Assembly: GCA_944387115.1 (NCBI GenBank)
Contig: CALXDR010000001.1
Span: forward strand, 1-64,000
Reading direction: 5' to 3'
Source of the DNA: an uncultured Oscillospiraceae bacterium
GTDB lineage: Bacteria; Bacillota; Clostridia; Oscillospirales; Oscillospiraceae
DNA: 64,000 nt
Shown: positions 59,595 to 64,000 of the stretch, in pieces
Numbering within the stretch: the first letter of the stretch is position 1
How the letters are laid out: every line of letters starts with the position of its first letter
Made by a program: the position numbers and the translations under genes
The notes under the pieces: model-generated
Database searches by the model: none
The model's input: only the letters and a program-made list of their open reading frames with translations
Told to the model about the DNA's origin: nothing

Positions 59595-61667
59595 ATGGAT
59601 CAGTACATAGGTAAAATGCTCGATAACCGATATGAGATTTTAGAGCGCATCGGGACGGGCGGCATGGCAGTGGTCTACAAGGCCCGCTGTCACCGGCTCA
59701 ACCGTCTGGTGGCTGTGAAGATTCTCAAGCCGGAGCTGGCCAATGACGCAGACTTCCGCCGCAGGTTCCACGATGAATCCCAGGCAGTTGCCATGCTGTC
59801 CCACATCAACATCGTATCGGTGTATGATGTCAGTCAGTCGGATGGTGTGGACTATATCGTCATGGAGCTTATCGACGGCATGACCCTTAAGCAGTATATG
59901 CAAAAACGGGGCACGCCCCTGAACTGGCGGGAGGCCATTCACTTTATCACCCAGATTGTACGTGCCCTGGGCCATGCTCACAGCCGTGGGATTGTACACC
60001 GGGACATCAAGCCCCAAAACATCCTGGTCTTGCGGGACGGCAGTGTGAAGGTGGCCGACTTCGGCATTGCCCGTCTGGCCAGTGCCGCCCAGGCCACCCT
60101 CACCCAGGAGGCCCTGGGCTCGGTGCACTATATCTCCCCGGAACAGGCCAAGGGCAGCCAGGTGGACGGTCGTTCCGACTTGTACTCTGCCGGTGTGGTA
60201 CTCTATGAGATGCTCACCGGGCGATTGCCCTTCGAGGGTGAGACCCCTGTGTTTGTGGCCATTCAGCACATCAACTCCATCCCCATTCCGCCCCGTGAGC
60301 TCAATCCAGAGATTCCGCCCGCTCTGGAGGCCATCACCATGAAGGCCATGGCGCCCAACCTCAATCAGCGCTACAGCTCCGCGGAGGCGATGCTGGAGGA
60401 TTTGAAGGAGTTCCGCAAAAACCCCAATGCGGTCATTGCCGCCCCCGAGGGCGGTGAGGCAGAGGAGGTGGACGAGCCCACCGTGGTGGTGCAGCTCCCG
60501 GAAATCACATCCAGCGAGCGGGCGGCCAATGCCCAGGGGGACGCAGATGCCGCCACCCGGTGGGAGCGCATCCCGTCGGGAAAGCCGGAAAAGCAGGCGG
60601 AAGAGGAAGAGGAGGCGCCGAAAAAGCGCTTTCAGATTCCGCCCATTGCCTATGCAGTGGGTGTGATTCTCCTCTTTGTCATCGGCATTGCCGCCTTTGT
60701 CTGGAACTTTTTCTTCAAAGGGATGTTTGCCACCCCCCAGGAGTATGAGGTGCCTGACCTGAGAGGATACACCATGGAGGAGCTGGAGAAGCGGCCGGAT
60801 TTGCTGGGCGAATTCCAAGTGGAGCTGTCTGAGACGGTTTACAACGAGGAATACGAGGAGGGGGAGATCTGCCAGCAGACCCCCGAGGCCGGGGAAACCG
60901 TCCGGGGTGGACAGCGCACCATTGTGGTCAACGTCAGCGGCGGAAAGGACAACGACTATATGCCCGATGTATTGGGGATGGATGCCCGCCAGGCGCTGAA
61001 AATGCTCCAGGACGATATGAAGCTGGTGGTGGAGCAGACCTACGAGCACTCCTCCACCGTGACAAAGGGGTATATCATCTCCTATACGCCCATGGAGGGC
61101 ACCCTGGTCAATGCCGGGGATAAGGTGACCATCGTCATCAGCCAGGGCCCCGAGGAACGGCCGGTCACGGTACCCAACTTTGTGGGCATGGACATTGACC
61201 AGGCCACCGCTCAGCTGGCGGGATTCGGACTGAAGCTGGGGGACGTCAAGCAGTTCAACAGCTCTGAGTATGCCGCAGGAGAGATCATCTGGCAAAGTCT
61301 CCCCGTGAACAGCGAGGTGGAGGAGGGCAGCCAGATCAACTTCCAGGTGAGCGTCGGCCCCAAGCCCACGCCCACGCCTGCCCCCACGCCGGAGCCCACC
61401 CCAACGCCCACCGTTGCACCCACGCCCACGCCTGCGCCTACCCCCACGCCGGAGCCTCTGCCCACAACGCAGACTGTGTCTGTGGATTTGAGCGAGTATT
61501 CCGGCACGGTATCTGTCAAGATTACCGTGGGCCCCAGCGTGATTTTTGACGGCACGGTGGACAGCTCCGTGGGCGTGCTCAGCCGGGAGGTTTCTGCCCT
61601 GGGCGAGCAGCAGGTGGTCATCTATGTCAACGGCGAGCAGGTTGACAGCTATACGCTCCACTTTTAA
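59595..61667 (+). CDS. prkC: PASTA-domain serine/threonine protein kinase
   Basis: 690 residues. The cytosolic kinase (about 10-275) has GTGGMAVVYKAR, VHRDIKPQNILV (about 134), VADFGIARL (about 154) and the activation-loop SVHYISPEQAKG. After an acidic linker comes one membrane span (about 352-373, VGVILLFVIGIAAFVWNFF) and three PASTA domains (about 382-590), which sense muropeptides in B. subtilis PrkC. A Thr-Pro-rich run (about 591-625) leads to an extra 60-residue C-terminal beta-rich domain not usual in PrkC. AGGAGG precedes ATG 59595. Confidence 0.95.
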   Translation: MDQYIGKMLDNRYEILERIGTGGMAVVYKARCHRLNRLVAVKILKPELANDADFRRRFHDESQAVAMLSHINIVSVYDVSQSDGVDYIVMELIDGMTLKQYMQKRGTPLNWREAIHFITQIVRALGHAHSRGIVHRDIKPQNILVLRDGSVKVADFGIARLASAAQATLTQEALGSVHYISPEQAKGSQVDGRSDLYSAGVVLYEMLTGRLPFEGETPVFVAIQHINSIPIPPRELNPEIPPALEAITMKAMAPNLNQRYSSAEAMLEDLKEFRKNPNAVIAAPEGGEAEEVDEPTVVVQLPEITSSERAANAQGDADAATRWERIPSGKPEKQAEEEEEAPKKRFQIPPIAYAVGVILLFVIGIAAFVWNFFFKGMFATPQEYEVPDLRGYTMEELEKRPDLLGEFQVELSETVYNEEYEEGEICQQTPEAGETVRGGQRTIVVNVSGGKDNDYMPDVLGMDARQALKMLQDDMKLVVEQTYEHSSTVTKGYIISYTPMEGTLVNAGDKVTIVISQGPEERPVTVPNFVGMDIDQATAQLAGFGLKLGDVKQFNSSEYAAGEIIWQSLPVNSEVEEGSQINFQVSVGPKPTPTPAPTPEPTPTPTVAPTPTPAPTPTPEPLPTTQTVSVDLSEYSGTVSVKITVGPSVIFDGTVDSSVGVLSREVSALGEQQVVIYVNGEQVDSYTLHF
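61365..61462 (+). repeat. Coding repeat (Thr-Pro-Ala/Glu) in prkC
   Basis: Imperfect 6-12 nt units encode TPTPAPTPEP-type sequence between the third PASTA domain and the C-terminal domain. It is an extended cell-wall-spanning linker and likely length-variable. Confidence 0.75.
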
Positions 61668-61670
61668 GCC

Positions 61671-62555
61671 ATGGAGGGACGCATTATCAAAGCCCTCAGC
61701 GGCTTCTACTATGTGGACATTGGCGGCGGCCAGCCCGTGCCCTGCCGGGGCCGGGGCAAGCTGCGCCATCAGCGCATCACCCCGCTGGTGGGAGATTGGG
61801 TGACCATCACCCAGACGCCGGATGGCTCCGGCATGGTGGATGCCATTCTCCCGCGCCAAAACCAGTTTCAGCGGCCCATGGTGTCCAATTTGGAGCAGCT
61901 GATTATCGTGGCCTCCAGTGCCATTCCCGTGACAGACCCCTATCTGATTGACCGAATGACGGCCATAGCAGAATCCAAGCAGTGTCAGCCCATCATCTGC
62001 TTCAACAAGTGTGATTTGGCCCGTTCCGATGCGTTGGAATCACTCTATACCCAGGCCGGGTTCCGCACCCTTCAGGTGAGCGCCGCCACGGGGGAGGGGC
62101 TGGATGCACTGGCAAAGCTCCTGGAGGGAAAGCTATCTGCCTTCACGGGAAACTCAGGGGTTGGAAAGTCCAGCATTCTCAATGCGCTGTGCCCTGACTT
62201 TGCCCTTCCGGTGGGAGAGGTGAGTGAGCGGCTGGGCCGGGGACGGCACACCACACGCCATGTGGAGCTGTTTCCTCTGTGCGGCGGCCTGGTGGCGGAC
62301 ACCCCCGGATTTTCCGCCTTTGATGTGGAGCAGATGGAGCAGGTGCCCAAGCAGCTGCTGCCCCAGGTATTCCGGGACTTCGCCCCCTACCGGGATGGGT
62401 GCCGGTTTGTGGGGTGTGCCCATGTGAAAGAACGAGATTGCGCCGTCCGTCAGGCCGTAGCGGACGGACAGATTGCCCAGAGCCGGTACCAGAGCTATCT
62501 GCGGCTGTACGAACAGGCCAAGGAGCGCCCAAGCTGGGAAAGCGGAAAACATTGA
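61671..62555 (+). CDS. rsgA: Ribosome small-subunit-dependent GTPase A
   Basis: 294 residues. RsgA tests 30S maturation. An OB domain (about 1-70) precedes a circularly permuted GTPase: G4 NKCD (about 112) comes before G1 TGNSGVGKSSILNALC (about 159) and G3 DTPG (about 208). A C-terminal zinc finger CRFVGCAHVKERDCAV (about 244-259) is intact. ATG 61671 lies 3 bp after the prkC stop without a Shine-Dalgarno, so coupling is expected. rpe and thiN, which follow in B. subtilis, are absent. Confidence 0.95.
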   Translation: MEGRIIKALSGFYYVDIGGGQPVPCRGRGKLRHQRITPLVGDWVTITQTPDGSGMVDAILPRQNQFQRPMVSNLEQLIIVASSAIPVTDPYLIDRMTAIAESKQCQPIICFNKCDLARSDALESLYTQAGFRTLQVSAATGEGLDALAKLLEGKLSAFTGNSGVGKSSILNALCPDFALPVGEVSERLGRGRHTTRHVELFPLCGGLVADTPGFSAFDVEQMEQVPKQLLPQVFRDFAPYRDGCRFVGCAHVKERDCAVRQAVADGQIAQSRYQSYLRLYEQAKERPSWESGKH

Positions 62556-62563
62556 TGGAACCG

Positions 62564-62623
62564 GACAGCCCCCATTCTCATAGACTGTGATAGAATCCAG
62601 TCGTGGGAAGGGGGCTGTTTTTT
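62564..62623 (+). terminator. Hairpin with U-tract after rsgA; holds the spoVM Shine-Dalgarno
   Basis: ACAGCCCCC (about 62565-62573) pairs with GGGGGCTGT (about 62610-62618), T6 follows and ATG 62624 comes next. The right side carries GGGAAGGGGG, the only ribosome-binding site for spoVM. The loop contains CATAGACT (62579-62586, sigma-E -10-like) and TAGAAT (62591-62596). Confidence 0.6.
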
Positions 62624-62695
62624 ATGCGCATTATGGTAGTCAAATTCCCGAAGGCTCTGTGCGGCCTGGTGCGGAAGCTGCTGCATATGAACTGA
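62624..62695 (+). CDS. spoVM: Stage V sporulation protein M (23-residue amphipathic peptide)
   Basis: MRIMVVKFPKALCGLVRKLL plus HMN, 23 codons, stop TGA 62693-62695. It aligns without gaps to B. subtilis SpoVM (MKFYTIKLPKFLGGIVRAML plus a short tail), sharing M, K, the central Pro-Lys, Leu, Gly, Val-Arg and a hydrophobic face. SpoVM is an amphipathic helix that marks the convex forespore membrane and anchors SpoIVA for coat assembly. Its position behind prpC-prkC-rsgA matches B. subtilis, where spoVM lies just downstream of this cluster. The length is below most gene-finder limits. Cys 13 replaces a Gly. Confidence 0.85.
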   Translation: MRIMVVKFPKALCGLVRKLLHMN

Positions 62696-62709
62696 CCGGG
62701 GACATACCA

Positions 62710-62790
62710 GGCGTTCTCCCTGCATATGGATAGCAATGACCCTGGCTGTCACAGCCGGCGGAATCGACACAGGAGCAAGGGGAGAACGCC
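62710..62790 (+). promoter_or_regulatory. Long-loop hairpin occluding the Shine-Dalgarno of the SPOCS gene
   Basis: GGCGTTCTCCC (62710-62720) pairs perfectly with GGGAGAACGCC (62780-62790), two bases before ATG 62793. The right arm is part of AAGGGGAGAA, the Shine-Dalgarno. The loop of about 59 nt contains a small hairpin, GGCTG-TCA-CAGCC. No T-run follows, so it should act on translation rather than termination. Confidence 0.5.
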
Positions 62791-62792
62791 TT

Positions 62793-64000
62793 ATGGAATT
62801 GCAGCGCCACACGCTAGAGGGGTACCAACTGGTCTTTGACGGCCTGTTTCAACAGGAGGAAACGCTGGAGAGTATTGTGCCCGATGCGTTTCCCGACATC
62901 GCAAGAATCGTATCCGTGACTGGGCGGGTGTCCCTCCGGGAGCACACGGCGGGCGAGGGGACACTGCACCTGAGCGCCACGGCGCACATGGCCATTTTGT
63001 ACATCCCGGAGGGTGAGTCCTCTGTGCGGGCGCTGGAGGTGTCCATCCCGGTACAGTGCGCCAAGGACCGTCCTCACCTGGGCAAGGACTGCATGGTACA
63101 CTGCTGTGCAAGCATTGCCTCGGCAGATACCAGGGCAGTCAATCCGAGAAAGCTGCTCACACGGGTGGAGGTGGTCTTTTCCGCCTGCGTATACCGCCGT
63201 GTGCCCCAGGAGGTGACCGCCGGGGTGGAGTGCGGCGACAAGGACCCCCATGTGGAGCTGCGCACCGAGCACTGGCCGGAGCATCGCATGGCAGAGGTGA
63301 TGGAGAAGCCCTTCTCCTTCTCAGACGTGCTGCGCCTGCCCGCCTCGAAGCCGGAGCCGGATGCGCTGCTCTACCATCGGGTAGAGGCGGGGACTCTGGA
63401 CGCCAAAATCATCGGCAAGAAGCTGGTGTGCAAGGGCGAGGTATCTCTGGTCGCCATGTGTCAAAGCGACGGCGCCCTCTGGCCCGCCAAGTTCGAGCTG
63501 CCCTTCTCCCAGATTTTCGACGCCTCCTGCGCCGAGGAGGGGAGTCAGGCGGAGGTGCGTATCTCCCTGGACCACACGGAATGCCGCCTGGAGGGCGGGG
63601 AACTGGAGGTTTCCATAGAGGCGCAGGTGCAAGCTGTCATCTGGGCGCAGACCACCCAAACCATTCTGGCAGACCTGTATGCCACCAGCTGTGTGCTGGA
63701 GGTGGAACGCACCCCCGTCCAGCTTTGTATCCAAACCCATTGGGATGCCAGACGGGAGAGCGGGCGGACGCTGTGCCAGTCTGCCGTCCCCATCAAGCAG
63801 GTGCTGGACTGCACCACCACCGTTTGTTCCTGTACCAGGGAGGAGACGGAGGGCGGGGTGCTGTATACGGCGCAAACCCGCATGGAGGCGCTGTGTCTCA
63901 GCGAGGAGGACGCATTATACCACCTCTCCTGTCAGCTGAGTGTGCCGTGCCGCACTGCCATACCGGGCACACATCCGGGCCATTGTCAGTGCCGCCCCAT
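62793..64000 (+). CDS. SPOCS/DUF3794-domain protein (3' end beyond window)
   Basis: At least 402 residues, open to the window edge. It starts ELQRHTLEGYQLVFDGLFQQ and contains ESIVPDAFPDIARIVSVTGR (about 27-46), the PDAYPDI-type signature of DUF3794/SPOCS domains, with a second copy-like stretch (EVMEKPFSFSDVLRLPASKP, about 172-191). Clostridial members carry two or three such domains and often a LysM repeat, and are tied to the spore coat or cortex (SpoVID/SafA-like). The protein is Cys-rich for this genome. ATG 62793 has AAGGGGAG in a hairpin. Following spoVM, it suggests a sporulation pair. Confidence 0.82.
   Translation, partial: MELQRHTLEGYQLVFDGLFQQEETLESIVPDAFPDIARIVSVTGRVSLREHTAGEGTLHLSATAHMAILYIPEGESSVRALEVSIPVQCAKDRPHLGKDCMVHCCASIASADTRAVNPRKLLTRVEVVFSACVYRRVPQEVTAGVECGDKDPHVELRTEHWPEHRMAEVMEKPFSFSDVLRLPASKPEPDALLYHRVEAGTLDAKIIGKKLVCKGEVSLVAMCQSDGALWPAKFELPFSQIFDASCAEEGSQAEVRISLDHTECRLEGGELEVSIEAQVQAVIWAQTTQTILADLYATSCVLEVERTPVQLCIQTHWDARRESGRTLCQSAVPIKQVLDCTTTVCSCTREETEGGVLYTAQTRMEALCLSEEDALYHLSCQLSVPCRTAIPGTHPGHCQCRP

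Noticed and set aside
59640..61859. Long minus-strand open frame opposite prkC
   Set aside because: Shadow frame caused by GC-rich third positions. Product is His/Gly/Leu-rich and unlike any family.

Overview
This 64 kb window comes from a GC-rich, endospore-forming Clostridium-class Firmicute. It most resembles the gut Oscillospiraceae (Flavonifractor, Pseudoflavonifractor or Oscillibacter type). The grounds are the fused IspH-ribosomal protein S1 gene, the sporulation genes (gerW/ytfJ, a spoIVFA-spoIVFB-like pair, spoVM, a SPOCS/DUF3794 gene), RemA, CarD and CdaA/CdaR, and Shine-Dalgarno sites of the AGGAGG type. Nearly all genes lie on the + strand in tight, often ATGA-overlapping operons. 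It is a core housekeeping region. I see no rRNA, tRNA, CRISPR array, insertion sequence or prophage.

Layout. 1-4000: end of tgt, yajC, a TIGR04086 membrane protein, greA and a lysyl-tRNA synthetase with an extra C-terminal tRNA-binding domain. 4000-5770: a small accessory patch with an XRE regulator and a convergent hypothetical gene of lower GC, then a 500 bp regulatory region. 5777-14730: potassium uptake (ktrB-ktrA), an SpoU methyltransferase, dprA, topA, trmFO and plsX. 14813-20613: acpP, rnc, scpA-scpB, DUF2953, gerW, a D,D-carboxypeptidase and a pseudouridine synthase. 20743-28090: an RpiR regulator, a flavoprotein, cmk, plsC, ispH-S1, a DUF362 ferredoxin-like protein and deoC. 28258-35443: an M23/M50 sporulation protease pair, rplS, rbgA, rnhB, yraN, a dipeptidase, thrC and a phosphoesterase. 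35561-45567: tig, clpP, clpX, lon, engB, carD, ispD, ispF, DUF3343 and a class V aminotransferase. 45821-52067: cdaA-cdaR, a DUF5685/J-protein/membrane-protein cassette, yicC, remA, gmk and rpoZ. 52387-64000: priA, def, fmt, rsmB, rlmN, prpC, prkC, rsgA, a 23-codon spoVM and the start of a SPOCS-domain gene.

How the genes fit together. Translation and its quality control dominate (lysS, tgt, trmFO, rluB-like, S1, rplS, rbgA, rsgA, def, fmt, rsmB, rlmN, tig, clpXP, lon). Chromosome maintenance is covered by topA, dprA, scpAB, priA and rnhB. Lipid and isoprenoid precursors come from plsX, acpP, plsC, ispD, ispF and ispH. Signalling includes c-di-AMP synthesis (cdaA-cdaR), whose usual target, Ktr potassium transport, is also in the window, and the PrpC-PrkC phosphatase/kinase pair. 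Thirteen sigma-A-like promoters can be read by eye, each with a 17 bp spacer, plus one sigma-E-like site before the spoIVF pair.

The less ordinary features are: a recurring arrangement in which the Shine-Dalgarno of sporulation-linked genes sits in the 3' arm of a terminator-like hairpin (four cases); a leader with an intrinsic terminator before ktrB; an internal ribosome-binding site at the S1 half of ispH-S1; the LysRS fusion; and the DUF5685/J-domain/membrane cassette with a Cys-rich tail.
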